DNA of 64,000 bases from an uncultured Ilyobacter sp. (GTDB lineage: Bacteria; Fusobacteriota; Fusobacteriia; Fusobacteriales; Fusobacteriaceae): assembly GCF_963668515.1 (NCBI RefSeq), contig NZ_OY764865.1:1-64000 (forward strand), given 5' to 3'. Positions 52,838-62,165 of the stretch are shown here, in pieces. Every line of letters starts with the position of its first letter. The first letter of the stretch is position 1. A program made the translations under genes and the position numbers. The notes below the pieces were generated by a model, which was not told the origin of the DNA, ran no database searches, and saw only the letters and a list, made by a program, of their open reading frames with translations.

Positions 52838-53536
52838 CTATTTTGTTTTTTTGATCTCTATGTAATTAATATTTTTATTGTGCTTATATATAAACAGACT
52901 TTCAAACTCCGTCTGAATATTCTCTTCTATCAATGGACTGTTATGAAGATCAGACGTATGATAAACCACCTTGTAACCATCCATTTTTTCCATAAATTTA
53001 AGTACATCAGAATAGTATCCGTCATGATCAGTTTTAAAGAAAAGGGTTCCTTCTTTTTTTAAAATTACATCTAAAAGTTTAAAAAGGCCTGGCTGTAGAA
53101 TTCTGTTCTTCTCTTTTCCGTCCCATGGGTCTGGAAAATTGATGTACATCCCCTCTATCTCCTCTTCCCCTATAAAGTTGACTATCTCTTCACCCCTTCT
53201 CTTGATGAAAAGTATATTTTCAAGGCCAAGGGACTCCGATTTTCTTGCGGACAAAACCAGTCTTTTGAATCTTATTTCAAGAGCCATATGATTTCTTTCA
53301 GGGTGTCTTTCACACATAGAGTTGGCGAAATTTCCGCTCCCTGATCCTATTTCTAAATAAATGGGATTTTTGTTCCCAAAGTACTCATTCCATCTCCCCC
53401 TATATGAATCCATAACCTCTTTATCATACATTATATATTTAGGATAGTCATTTAGTTTCACCATATACGGGTTATAATTCCTCCTGGGACGATCAAAGAA
53501 ATGCTTCCAGATATCTCCCACCTCTGTATTAGACAT
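52838..53536 (-). CDS. trmB: tRNA (guanine-N7-)-methyltransferase
   Basis: 232 residues. SAM motif IYLEIGSGSGNFANSMCERHP, FPDPWDGKEKNR, LQPGLFKLLDVILKKEGTLFFKTDH and the C-terminal TEFE motif (NIQTEFESLF). It forms m7G46 in tRNA. Start at ATG 53536, with GGAGGG four bases upstream; an ATG four codons earlier and a longer frame are less likely. Confidence 0.92.
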   Translation of the reverse strand: MSNTEVGDIWKHFFDRPRRNYNPYMVKLNDYPKYIMYDKEVMDSYRGRWNEYFGNKNPIYLEIGSGSGNFANSMCERHPERNHMALEIRFKRLVLSARKSESLGLENILFIKRRGEEIVNFIGEEEIEGMYINFPDPWDGKEKNRILQPGLFKLLDVILKKEGTLFFKTDHDGYYSDVLKFMEKMDGYKVVYHTSDLHNSPLIEENIQTEFESLFIYKHNKNINYIEIKKTK

Positions 53537-53632
53537 ACTTCCCTCCATATAAAAGGATTCTTTTTCTGTTAAGTTATCTTTAACGATGTTTTCGTACAAA
53601 AAACAAAACACCAAGTAATTGTATAAAAATAT

Positions 53633-54862
53633 TTAAATTATGTCAATAATTCTTTTGAATGTCTTGGCTGCTACATCTGTATTCTCACGAAAAAACCTGT
53701 CGATTTCTTCTAAATTCACCTGTTTATTCTCTATCTTTTGTACTGCCCCAATAAACTCCTGGGTATTCTCCACCTTATATCCTATTTTTCTCTGGATTAT
53801 CTCCTTGGAAATTTCCTTCACATTTTGCAGATATTTACCAAAAATAGGCGGTTTTCTGTAGTAAAGGGGCTCTATCAAACTATGGCCGCCTATATCCACA
53901 AGGGTCCCTCCAACAAAGGCCACATCACATAGGGCATAGAGCTTTCTCAAAATTCCCATCTGATCTACCAAAAGCACCTGGGTATCTTCTTTCACACCTT
54001 GGCTAATAGTACTCCATTTTTCATATCTGTATCTATTTTTTAGTAACCTTTCTTCTATATCTGCTGTTCTTTCTATGTGGCGAGGAACCAGAATCAAAAA
54101 ATACTCCCTTAGCTTGTCATAGGCATCTAATATATACTCCTCTTCGTCGTCTCTTGTACTCCCTGCGACAAATATTTTCCTATTTTCAAGGCCTAACTCT
54201 TTTCTTATTTGATAGAGCTGTCCCTCTGTAAAATCAGTAAGCTTTACATCAAACTTTAGATTCCCAAAGTCCTCTACTTTTTCAGCAGATGCCCCTATAT
54301 CAATGATTCTATTTTTGTCCTCTTCCGTCTGCATGAGAAAGAAGTTCACCTTTGAAAAAAGTTTTTTCAGATAAAATGATATTCTTTTATAAGATTTAAA
54401 GGATTTATCAGATATTCTTCCGTTCACAAAAACCACCTTGGATTTTTTAGAACTCATTCTTATAAGGTTGGGCCATATTTCAGTCTCTATGATTACGAGA
54501 GCCTTTAGGTTTATCTTAGACAGTATCTCTCTTATCTTAAAAAAATCATCTAGGGGAAAATAAAGCAGATCTATATTTTTATCATCCTTATATTTTGCCT
54601 CTGCAGTAGCTCTTCCAGTATCTGTCATCATGGTTATAAGAACTCTAAAATCAGTATTTTCAAGAAACTCCCTCACAAGGCTCTCTGATAGATTTATCTC
54701 TCCCACAGAAGCACAGTGTATCCACACATGATCTTTCCCCTGATTTTTTAAGGTAATCTTCTGAAAAAGCCTTTTTTTAAGGAATCTTCTCAGCCTCCCA
54801 TTAAAAATCGATACAATAAAAAGAGGTATATAAATAATTATCCTTGAAAGGTTATAAAACAT
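53633..54862 (-). CDS. waaA: 3-deoxy-D-manno-octulosonic acid (Kdo) transferase
   Basis: 409 residues with an N-terminal membrane anchor (LSRIIIYIPLFIVSIFNG) and the GT30 pattern: HCASVGEINLSESLVREFL, ETEIWPNLIRMSSKKSKVVFVNGRIS, AGSTRDDEE and GGTLVDIGGHSLIEPLYYRKP. It adds Kdo to lipid A precursor, so the organism makes LPS. Strong evidence for an outer membrane. No other lipid A or Kdo gene is in the window. Confidence 0.95.
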   Translation of the reverse strand: MFYNLSRIIIYIPLFIVSIFNGRLRRFLKKRLFQKITLKNQGKDHVWIHCASVGEINLSESLVREFLENTDFRVLITMMTDTGRATAEAKYKDDKNIDLLYFPLDDFFKIREILSKINLKALVIIETEIWPNLIRMSSKKSKVVFVNGRISDKSFKSYKRISFYLKKLFSKVNFFLMQTEEDKNRIIDIGASAEKVEDFGNLKFDVKLTDFTEGQLYQIRKELGLENRKIFVAGSTRDDEEEYILDAYDKLREYFLILVPRHIERTADIEERLLKNRYRYEKWSTISQGVKEDTQVLLVDQMGILRKLYALCDVAFVGGTLVDIGGHSLIEPLYYRKPPIFGKYLQNVKEISKEIIQRKIGYKVENTQEFIGAVQKIENKQVNLEEIDRFFRENTDVAAKTFKRIIDII

Positions 54863-54906
54863 CTTCCTCTCCCTTTTTCATTTTATTTCTATTTCTATCC
54901 AAAAAA

Positions 54907-54930
54907 ATATACCCATATTCATGGGTATAT
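54907..54930 (-). terminator. Terminator after the polysaccharide deacetylase gene
   Basis: ATATACCCAT-GAAT-ATGGGTATAT perfect stem followed by TTTTTTT on the minus strand. Confidence 0.9.
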
Positions 54931-54936
54931 AAAATT

Positions 54937-55983
54937 CTATTCTAAAACTTCACTCACATATACAAGCTCGACACCTTCATTTTCTATATAGTCTACCATA
55001 GATTTCAGTGCCACAGCCATATTTTTGTGATAATGACCTATTGCCAGTATTTTCCCGCTGTCCGTTGCCATTTTCACTGCGGCTTTTATCTCTTTTTTTA
55101 TATCCTCCACATTTTTACTGTTGTCCAAAAATTTAGAACAGTAATATGTAGGAACACCTAGTTCTTTTGCCGTTGAATAGCCCTTAGTTTTTGATGTAGT
55201 TTTGCTGTCGATATAAAACATATCCTTATTTTTTGCATATTTAAGAAGGGTTTTCATCTGAAAAGCATTCTCTGTAAATCTTGACCCCATGTGATTATTG
55301 AAGCCCTTCATCTCTCCTACATCACCGATGGCTTTATCAAATCTTTTATAGACCTCTTCTTTTGTCATTTTCGGCATAAGTATACCCTCTGTCCTAGAAT
55401 TGAGAGAATCACTAGATCCTGCCATGGGCATATGAAGTATCACTTGGAAACCATATTCTTTTAGTTTTTCAGTGGCCTCAGAACTTCTAGGCAGAAAAGG
55501 TATCGTAGCAAAGGATACTGGTTTTTTTATTTTTCCAAAGATATCTGCAGTCTGGGTGTTCATTCCAACATCATCTATCAATATAGACAGTTTCCCGCTG
55601 TAGACTTTCTTTGGAGGAGTCGGAGGTATAGGGGTATAATAATAAAGCTCTATAACCATTCTTTTTTCACCACGAAAATCTCTGTAGAGTATCTTCTCTT
55701 TGTTACCCTCTATACTGCTTTCAGCCCTCAAAGCCTCTGTTTCTCCCAGACCAACTTCTGTCCCTTTTTCCAATTCGACCTTATACAGATCACCGGTTTT
55801 TACTATATCCACTCCGGTTTTTTCACCAAGCGTTTCCAGAGTCTTTTCTAGTTCTTTCAGTTCCTTTACCGTATTTTTTTCCATAACTTTCGTATAGCTA
55901 TCTTTTCTTACAGCTTTAAAAACAAGGCCTAAAATCAAAACCAATAATGCTGCACCTATGAAAAAATTCTTTTTTCTGTACAT
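54937..55983 (-). CDS. Divergent polysaccharide deacetylase family protein
   Basis: 348 residues with an N-terminal TM (KNFFIGAALLVLILGLVFKAV), a coiled-coil-like part, and the divergent deacetylase barrel: GKLSILIDDVGMNTQTADIF, SFATIPFLPRSSEATEKLKEYGFQVILHMPMAGSS, GFNNHMGSRFTE, FYIDSKTTSKT, GHYHKNMAVALKSM. Predicted to act in the periplasm on a polysaccharide; the target is unknown. Same strand as cmk (12-base gap). Confidence 0.88.
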   Translation of the reverse strand: MYRKKNFFIGAALLVLILGLVFKAVRKDSYTKVMEKNTVKELKELEKTLETLGEKTGVDIVKTGDLYKVELEKGTEVGLGETEALRAESSIEGNKEKILYRDFRGEKRMVIELYYYTPIPPTPPKKVYSGKLSILIDDVGMNTQTADIFGKIKKPVSFATIPFLPRSSEATEKLKEYGFQVILHMPMAGSSDSLNSRTEGILMPKMTKEEVYKRFDKAIGDVGEMKGFNNHMGSRFTENAFQMKTLLKYAKNKDMFYIDSKTTSKTKGYSTAKELGVPTYYCSKFLDNSKNVEDIKKEIKAAVKMATDSGKILAIGHYHKNMAVALKSMVDYIENEGVELVYVSEVLE

Positions 55984-55995
55984 TATTTTTCTCCT

Positions 55996-56652
55996 TTAGA
56001 TTCTTTCTCTTACGAGAGCCGATATTTTATCAGAAACCTCTTCTATACTGAGGAAGCTTGTATCCACCTCAATGGCATCCTCTGCTTTTTTGAGGGGACT
56101 CTCCTCTCTAGTAGAGTCTATGTGATCCCTTTCTTCTATTGACTTTAATACCGATTGGTAGTCTGATTCTATACCCCTTTCCCCGTATTCTTTAAGTCTT
56201 CTTTTGGCTCTTTCTTCGGGACTAGCCACTAGAAAAACCTTGAGGTGGGCATTCGGGAAAACCACTGTTCCAATATCTCTCCCGTCAAGAATAACCCTTT
56301 TCCCCCTGCCTATCTCTCTTTGCAGCTCTACAAGTTTTTCTCTTATGGCCTTTATAGAAGCTGTTTTAGAGACTATGGAAGTTACTCTTGGAGTCCTTAT
56401 TTCATGGGAAACATCTATTCCGTTTAGAATAAATTTATCTCCCTCTATATCTATTTTAATATTTTTTAGCATAAGCTCTACTTCTGCAGGATTATCGAGG
56501 TCCACGCCTTTTTCTAGACTGTAAAAAGCCACCATCCTATACATAGCTCCCGTATCGAGATAAGTCAGTTTATATTTTTCGGCTACCAGCTTTGAAATTG
56601 TACTTTTCCCGCTTCCTGCCGGTCCGTCCACTGCCACGATGAAATTACTCAT
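55996..56652 (-). CDS. cmk: Cytidylate kinase
   Basis: 218 residues. P-loop VAVDGPAGSGKSTISKLVAEKY, YLDTGAMYRMVAFYSLEKG, GRDIGTVVFPNAHLKVFLVASPEERAKRR. It phosphorylates CMP and dCMP. The cmk-deacetylase pair is tight; downstream genes are waaA and trmB. Confidence 0.96.
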   Translation of the reverse strand: MSNFIVAVDGPAGSGKSTISKLVAEKYKLTYLDTGAMYRMVAFYSLEKGVDLDNPAEVELMLKNIKIDIEGDKFILNGIDVSHEIRTPRVTSIVSKTASIKAIREKLVELQREIGRGKRVILDGRDIGTVVFPNAHLKVFLVASPEERAKRRLKEYGERGIESDYQSVLKSIEERDHIDSTREESPLKKAEDAIEVDTSFLSIEEVSDKISALVRERI

Positions 56653-56681
56653 TTTAGAAACACTCCTATTCTAGCTGTATT

Positions 56682-57611
56682 CTAAGCTCTAGCTGCTATA
56701 GCACGCCACTCTTTATCTTTTTTTATTTCCAATATTTCAAAGCCTGCCGACTTTATCTTTTTTTCTACCTCATTGACCTTGTCCTCTATTATCCCGGAAA
56801 GTATAATCAGTCCGCCTTTTTTTATCACTCTTGTCATATCATCAAGAAGCATCAGTATTACATCTGCTAGTATATTTGCAACTACCACATCGAATTTCTT
56901 ATCTTTAACTATTTCTAGAAGGTTTCCCTTAAAAACCCTGCTTTTTTCAGTTGATACCCTGTTTAACTCCAGGTTCTCTTTTGTTGATTCCACAGCCAGC
57001 TCATCTATGTCAACACCCCATATCTCGTCTGCTTCAAGTCTGTCTGCAGCTACCATAAGTATTCCTGAGCCTGTCCCTACATCGATTACACTTTCTCCGC
57101 CTTTTATATAGTTTTCCATGAGCTTAAGACACAGTGATGTAGTTGGATGTGAACCTGTACCGAAGGCTCTCCCTGGGTCTAGTTCAATGACAACTTCATC
57201 CCCTTCTGCTTCATATTCTCTCCATGTGGGTTTGACCACGAATCTTCTGCTCACTTTTTCTGGATAAAGATATTTCTTCCAGGCATTCTGGTAATCTTCC
57301 TCTTCGAGCTCATAAAAATCAAGTGAGTAGACCACATCATCCCTGTCTTGAAATTTTTCCTCAAAGGCTTTTCTGTACATCTCTTTTTTTCTGTCTGCAT
57401 AAAAATTCATTGGGAAATATGAAGATATAGAATAATCTCTCATGAGAAACTGTCTTTCATCTCTATAGTAATCTAGAGGATTTTTATTCTCAAGGGGCTC
57501 TTCGATCTTAAGTCCCTGGGCACCAAATTCATAGAAGATACCCTCTATCTCCTCCTGGGTTTTTTTTATGTCATCGGCATCAAAAATAATTTTAGCCTCT
57601 ATAAGTTTCAT
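56682..57611 (-). CDS. prmA: Ribosomal protein L11 methyltransferase
   Basis: 309 residues. The N-terminal substrate-recognition domain and a Rossmann core: RAFGTGSHPTTSLCLKLME, VIDVGTGSGILMVAADRL, VDIDELAVESTKENLELN, VVANILADVILMLLDDM, GGLIILSGIIEDK. It methylates L11. Ten bases downstream of surE. Confidence 0.95.
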   Translation of the reverse strand: MKLIEAKIIFDADDIKKTQEEIEGIFYEFGAQGLKIEEPLENKNPLDYYRDERQFLMRDYSISSYFPMNFYADRKKEMYRKAFEEKFQDRDDVVYSLDFYELEEEDYQNAWKKYLYPEKVSRRFVVKPTWREYEAEGDEVVIELDPGRAFGTGSHPTTSLCLKLMENYIKGGESVIDVGTGSGILMVAADRLEADEIWGVDIDELAVESTKENLELNRVSTEKSRVFKGNLLEIVKDKKFDVVVANILADVILMLLDDMTRVIKKGGLIILSGIIEDKVNEVEKKIKSAGFEILEIKKDKEWRAIAARA

Positions 57612-57620
57612 ATTATCTCC

Positions 57621-58376
57621 TTAATAATTCTTTATTGTCTCGGAAAAGTCCTTAAAGTATAGGTCCATCCTAGCAGGGGTTATGGATATATAACCGTCCT
57701 TTACAACCACCGAATCTGTATCCGGTTCGTTGTTCCCTTCACCTGGTTTCCCTCCAAGCCAGTAATAATTTTTACCCTGGGTATCTATTCTTTCCACCAG
57801 GTTATCTTCAAATTTTCTGTTGCTAAAAGAGGTATACTGATACCCTTTTATCTCCTCCATGGGAAGATTTGGGACATTTATATTCAGTAGTGTCCCTGGC
57901 GGAAATTCTAGCTCTTGAATCTTGTCAAGATATCCTGTCAAAAATTCCGCGGCACTTTCAAAATAAGGGCTGTTGTCAGGATCACACAGAGAAATTGCTA
58001 TGGCCTTATTATTATAAAAAACACCCTCTGATGCTGCAGCAAAAGTTCCAGAATAAAATACATCTGTTCCGAGATTTGCACCTCTATTTATACCTGCGAT
58101 TACAAAATCAAATTCTATATCCTTATACAGATGGCCGCAGGCCACCTTCACGCAGTCTGCAGGTTTCCCGCTGACCCAGTACCCGAAGAATTCTCCGTCT
58201 CTTTCTGCCTCTGAATATCTTAAAGGCATATGTAGAGTAACTCCGTGACCTGTCCCACTCTGTTCCTCTATAGGTGCCACCACATAAACTTCATGTCCCT
58301 CCTCCTTTAGAGACTTTGTCAAAACCCTTATTCCTTCGGCGTAAATTCCGTCGTCATTTGAAATTAATATTTTCAT
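57621..58376 (-). CDS. surE: 5'/3'-nucleotidase SurE
   Basis: 251 residues. MKILISNDDGIYAEGI (metal-binding ND), SGTGHGVTLHMPLR, DCVKVACGHLY, GANLGTDVFYSGTFAAASEG and INVPNL. Hydrolyses nucleoside monophosphates and polyphosphate. 16 bases behind ymdB. Confidence 0.96.
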   Translation of the reverse strand: MKILISNDDGIYAEGIRVLTKSLKEEGHEVYVVAPIEEQSGTGHGVTLHMPLRYSEAERDGEFFGYWVSGKPADCVKVACGHLYKDIEFDFVIAGINRGANLGTDVFYSGTFAAASEGVFYNNKAIAISLCDPDNSPYFESAAEFLTGYLDKIQELEFPPGTLLNINVPNLPMEEIKGYQYTSFSNRKFEDNLVERIDTQGKNYYWLGGKPGEGNNEPDTDSVVVKDGYISITPARMDLYFKDFSETIKNY

Positions 58377-58392
58377 ATTATTTTACTCCTCT

Positions 58393-59184
58393 TTAAAAAG
58401 CTGCTATATCATCTTTTGACAAATCCAGCCTTTCTATTTTTTTACATATACCTGATCTTGAGTCGATTTCTATATCAAGTCCGTTTAATCTCTCGTTCCC
58501 CTCTGCCACCTCAAATTTTTGAGGTAAAGATGTGAGGAATTTAGGAATTATAGACTCCACTTTCATTCCTATTACTCCATTTTGGGATCCTGTCATCCCA
58601 ACATCTGTTATATATCCAGTCCCCTTTGGAAGTATCTTGCTGTCTGAGGTCTGGACATGGGTATGCGTCCCAAATACAAGAGATGCCCTTCCATCTAAAA
58701 ACCATCCCATGGCAACTTTTTCAGAGGAGGCCTCAGCATGAAAATCTACGATGATGCATTTCACATCTTCTCCCAACTCCCAGAAAAGTTCTTCCATCTT
58801 TGCAAAAGGACAGTCTATAGGGGGCATAAATACTCTCCCCTGAAGAGATACAACTGCTATTTTCTCTCCACTCTTGGTTTTTTTTATTACATAACCGCTA
58901 CCCGGAACCCCCATGGGATAATTTAAGGGTCTCAGTATGTTGTCGTTATTGGCCAGGTATTCATACATCTCTCTTTTATCCCAGATATGATTTCCACCTG
59001 TTATGACATCTATTCCCCAGCTAAAAAATTCATCTGCAAGCTTTCCTGTTATTCCAAAGCCCGCAGCTGCATTTTCCCCATTTATAATAATAAAGTCATA
59101 GTCATTTTTTTTCTTGTTTATAAATTCTTTTAAAATACCTCTTCCCGGTTTACCTACCACATCTCCTGCTATTAATATCCTCAT
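58393..59184 (-). CDS. ymdB: YmdB-type metallophosphoesterase (TIGR00282)
   Basis: 263 residues. GDVVGKPGRGILKEF, INGENAAAGFGIT, GGNHIWDKRE, DFHAEASSEKVAMGWFLDGRASLVFGTHTHVQTSD. YmdB is a cyclic-nucleotide phosphodiesterase that affects late development in Bacillus. In Firmicutes it often lies next to rny; here the hairpin element separates the two. Confidence 0.94.
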   Translation of the reverse strand: MRILIAGDVVGKPGRGILKEFINKKKNDYDFIIINGENAAAGFGITGKLADEFFSWGIDVITGGNHIWDKREMYEYLANNDNILRPLNYPMGVPGSGYVIKKTKSGEKIAVVSLQGRVFMPPIDCPFAKMEELFWELGEDVKCIIVDFHAEASSEKVAMGWFLDGRASLVFGTHTHVQTSDSKILPKGTGYITDVGMTGSQNGVIGMKVESIIPKFLTSLPQKFEVAEGNERLNGLDIEIDSRSGICKKIERLDLSKDDIAAF

Positions 59185-59340
59185 TTTTTTCCTTCTTTCT
59201 TTTTTTTGTATCTAACCAAATTATTATATCACTTTCAATTAAATTTTCCAAGTTATTACAACTCTTGCAAGACTCACTATAAGTACCCATATATATTCAA
59301 ACAGAATATAACTGCATAAAAGTTTTTTTCTTTTGAACAT

Positions 59341-59775
59341 CTATTAAATTATTGAATTTCTCCAAAAGCTTCTGTTACTTTTCCTTGATGAAAAGTAACC
59401 AAAAATCAAGCCTTGTCTTGTCCAAGCTAAAATATAATCAATTTTACTAAAAATACAAAACTCGCTTCGCTCAAACATTGTATTTTCTTAACGTAAAATT
59501 GATTATATTTATTCACGCTTGTCCTGCGAATAGGCATTTTAAAAGATTTTGAAGATTTTAAAGTCTTTAAAAATCATTTGAATCTTTGGATCTCTAAATG
59601 GCATTGATAAAATCAGCGTTAAGAATAACCGCAGTAAAATCCTTAGAAAAAATCGACTGTCTGAGCGCAGCGAGTTTCGAGTTTTTCTTGGATTTTCAAG
59701 GTTATTTAGCTGATTTTTCACAGCCTTGACCTTTTGGTTACTTTTCTGTCAAGAGAAAAGTAACACTAGATAAAG
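59341..59775. repeat. Hairpin-dense element bounded by inverted repeats (copy 2)
   Basis: The 634-base gap 59185-59818 has no credible gene. Arms 59373-59413 and 59722-59765 are near-identical inverted repeats (TGTTACTTTTC...GAAAAGTAACCAAAA), each also a small hairpin. Between them lie a 17-bp perfect stem (59431-59447 with 59493-59509) capped by AAAATACAA/TTGTATTTT and a CTCGCTTCGCTC loop; a stem at about 59542-59588; and a long bulged stem (AAAATCAGC...GCTGATTTT, 59609-59718). The left end (ATTGAATTTCTCC..TGTTACTTT, from ~59341) is homologous to the inverted right part of the element at 22.8-23.2 kb. Bases 59185-59340 are plain AT-rich sequence. Confidence 0.85.
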
Positions 59776-59798
59776 TCAGTAATTTACTCTATAAAAAA

Positions 59799-59816
59799 AG
59801 ACGGCTTTTGCCGTCT
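59799..59816 (-). terminator. rny terminator
   Basis: AGACGGC-AAAA-GCCGTCT stem just after the rny stop, followed by TTTTTTTATAG. Confidence 0.92.
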
Positions 59817-59818
59817 AA

Positions 59819-61384
59819 TTATTTTGCGTAGTCCACTGCTCTTGTTTCTCTTATTACAGTTACTTTTATCTGTCCTGGATACTGCATAGTCTCTTCGACT
59901 TTTTTAGCAACATCTCTTGACATCTTTATAGCCTGGTCATCCCCTATAGACTCAGGGTTAATTATGATTCTGACCTCTCTACCCGCCTGTATAGCAAATG
60001 AAGATTCTACTCCATCAAAAGAGTTTGCGATCTCTTCAAGTCCTTCTAATCTTTTCAGGTAAGTTGAAAGAGTTTCTCTTCTTGCTCCAGGTCTAGAAGC
60101 TGAGATAGCGTCGGCTGCCTGTATCAGAATAGCCTCTACACTCTCAAATTCAACCTCATTATGGTGAGCCATTACTGCATTCAATACAAGTGGTTTTTCC
60201 CCGAACTTTTTCAAGAATTCTCCACCTATAAGTGCATGTGAAGCCTCTATGTCATGTTCTAAGACCTTTCCTACATCGTGAAGAAGTCCTGCTCTCTTGG
60301 CCAGTTCAGTGTTTGCACCGAGCTCAGCAGCCAAGTTTCCTGCAAGTCTTGCCACCTCTATAGAGTGAGTCAGAACGTTTTGTCCATAGCTAGTTCTAAA
60401 CTTAAGTTTACCTAAAGTTTTTATTATTTCCTGGTGCATTCCAGGTATTCCAAGCTCAAGCAAAGCATGTTCTCCAGCTTCAATAATCTCTTTATTTACT
60501 TCTTTTTTCGCCTTATTTACAGCTTCCTCTATTTTAGCAGGATGTATTCTTCCGTCAGTCACCAATTTTTCTATGGTGTTTCTGGCAACTTCTCTTTTTA
60601 CTCCATCAAAACTAGATAGTACAACTGCCTCAGGAGTATCGTCGATTATTACATCTACACCTGTGAGAGCCTCTATAGCCCTTATATTTCTACCTTCTCT
60701 TCCTATGATTCTTCCCTTCATTTCATCATTAGGAAGGTTTACTACTGATACAGTAGCGTCTACTACATAATCTGCAGAAGCCTTTCCTATTGCTGTAGAA
60801 AGTATTCTTTTAGAGACTCTTTCCTTCTCTTCAGAAAGTTTGTTTTCAAACTCTTTTATTTTCATAGCCGTCTCATGAGTCAGCTCATTTGTCAATTTTG
60901 TTATCAACAGATCTTTTGCTTCGTCTTTAGAGAATCCTGATATTCTCTCTAGTTCCATTTCCTGCCTAGATCTCAGTTCTTCAATCTCACCATTCTTATT
61001 TTGAAGTTTTTCTTCAAAGTCAGTGAGCTCCTGAGATTTTACCTCTAGTCTGTCTATTTTTTTATCCAGAGTTTCCTCTTTTTTCGCAAGTCTTGTTTCT
61101 TTCTGGTATATATCAGATTTGGCTGTCTTAATCTCTTTTTCAGCTTCCTCTTTCAGGTGATATACCTTTTCTTTTGCCTTTAGTTCTACCTCTTTGGCCT
61201 TTGCCATGGCTTCTTTTTCAGACCCCTCTACTATCTCTTTAGCTTTGAGTCTTGCTTTAGCTATTTCGTCTTCTAGATTATTAAGTTCATCTATTTTTTT
61301 ATCTATAACGGATTTTTTATAAGCTACTGTTAGGAGTATGCTAAATCCGATTACTGCTGATGCTACAACTATTGACGTATTCAT
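59819..61384 (-). CDS. rny: Ribonuclease Y
   Basis: 521 residues. N-terminal TM (SIVVASAVIGFSILLTVAY), a long coiled coil (~30-200), a KH domain (IGREGRNIRAIEALTGVDVIIDDTPEAVVLSSFDGVKREVA) and an HD domain (LTHSIEVARLAGNLAAELG, AGLLHDVGKVLEHDIEASHALIG, NAVMAHHNE). Membrane-bound endoribonuclease that starts mRNA decay. Upstream are a STAS protein, an anti-sigma-like kinase and a lipoprotein-like gene. Confidence 0.97.
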   Translation of the reverse strand: MNTSIVVASAVIGFSILLTVAYKKSVIDKKIDELNNLEDEIAKARLKAKEIVEGSEKEAMAKAKEVELKAKEKVYHLKEEAEKEIKTAKSDIYQKETRLAKKEETLDKKIDRLEVKSQELTDFEEKLQNKNGEIEELRSRQEMELERISGFSKDEAKDLLITKLTNELTHETAMKIKEFENKLSEEKERVSKRILSTAIGKASADYVVDATVSVVNLPNDEMKGRIIGREGRNIRAIEALTGVDVIIDDTPEAVVLSSFDGVKREVARNTIEKLVTDGRIHPAKIEEAVNKAKKEVNKEIIEAGEHALLELGIPGMHQEIIKTLGKLKFRTSYGQNVLTHSIEVARLAGNLAAELGANTELAKRAGLLHDVGKVLEHDIEASHALIGGEFLKKFGEKPLVLNAVMAHHNEVEFESVEAILIQAADAISASRPGARRETLSTYLKRLEGLEEIANSFDGVESSFAIQAGREVRIIINPESIGDDQAIKMSRDVAKKVEETMQYPGQIKVTVIRETRAVDYAK

Positions 61385-61416
61385 TATAATACTTCCTTTC
61401 TACAGATTTATTTTTA

Positions 61417-61761
61417 TTAAAAGTTGGCTAATGCCTCCTCTTCAGTTTCGTAAATTTCAAATACTTCATCTAATCCTACCATTTCAAAAATTGTCTTGAT
61501 GTGATCATTTAATTTTATAAGTTTTATATCTCCACCTATTTCTTTTACAGTTCTTAGTTTACCTCTTAAAATTCCCATGGCTAAACTGTTGATATGAACG
61601 AGCTCCTCAAAATCAATTATAAAGTTTACAGCGTCTGCTTCTATTAATTTGGCTATTCTTTCTTTTAACTTAGGAGCTACAAGAGCATCTAGCTCTCCTA
61701 CTACTTTTATTACCCTTACATCATTTAAATTTTTCTCTACTATTTCAAAATTCGTTACCAT
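61417..61761 (-). CDS. STAS-domain protein (anti-sigma factor antagonist type)
   Basis: 114 residues. VRVIKVVGELDALVAPKLKERIAKLI, VNFIIDFEELVHINSLAMGILRGKLRTVKEIGGDIKLI. The Ser in HINSLAMG is in the place phosphorylated in SpoIIAA/RsbV. It directly follows the RsbW-like kinase (one-base overlap), the expected partner. Partner-switch output unknown. Confidence 0.92.
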   Translation of the reverse strand: MVTNFEIVEKNLNDVRVIKVVGELDALVAPKLKERIAKLIEADAVNFIIDFEELVHINSLAMGILRGKLRTVKEIGGDIKLIKLNDHIKTIFEMVGLDEVFEIYETEEEALANF

Positions 61762-62165
61762 TACTTGGCCTCCTTAACTTCTTTTGATACATTAAATTTT
61801 GTTCCTGTTTCTTTTTTCTCCACATTAAACTCGTCAACCATTCCTTTGACGATAAACAAACCCATTCCACCTTCTTCTTTGCTACTTTTTTTCTCATCAT
61901 AACCATGACCGTTGTCTTCAATACTTAAATATACAGTATTACCTACTTTTTTTAAGAAAATTGTCATTTCACCAGTTTCATATCTATACCCATGTTCAAC
62001 TACATTGGTTGCAAGTTCATCTATAACTGAAAGTAGTTTCATTACATCGCCTTTTTCTATATTCTGGTTTTCAAAATAGGTCTTTGCAAGGGCCCTGATT
62101 AGAGTCAGATTATGCAAGGAAGAAGGCAATACGAGTTTTACATCATTTTTCTCCAAAACCTTCAC
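61761..62165 (-). CDS. RsbW/SpoIIAB-like serine kinase (GHKL ATPase)
   Basis: 134 residues. N-box VIDELATNVVEHGYRYETG, G1 box IEDNGHGYD, G2 GGMGLFIVKGMVDEFNVE. Predicted to phosphorylate the STAS protein and/or bind a sigma factor or other target. No sigma factor gene follows; rny does. Its ATG overlaps the previous stop by four bases. Confidence 0.92.
   Translation of the reverse strand: MKVLEKNDVKLVLPSSLHNLTLIRALAKTYFENQNIEKGDVMKLLSVIDELATNVVEHGYRYETGEMTIFLKKVGNTVYLSIEDNGHGYDEKKSSKEEGGMGLFIVKGMVDEFNVEKKETGTKFNVSKEVKEAK

Noticed and set aside
59539..59721. A 60-codon minus-strand frame in the repeat element
   Set aside because: It coincides with the stems of the inverted repeats, is low in complexity, and has no ribosome site.
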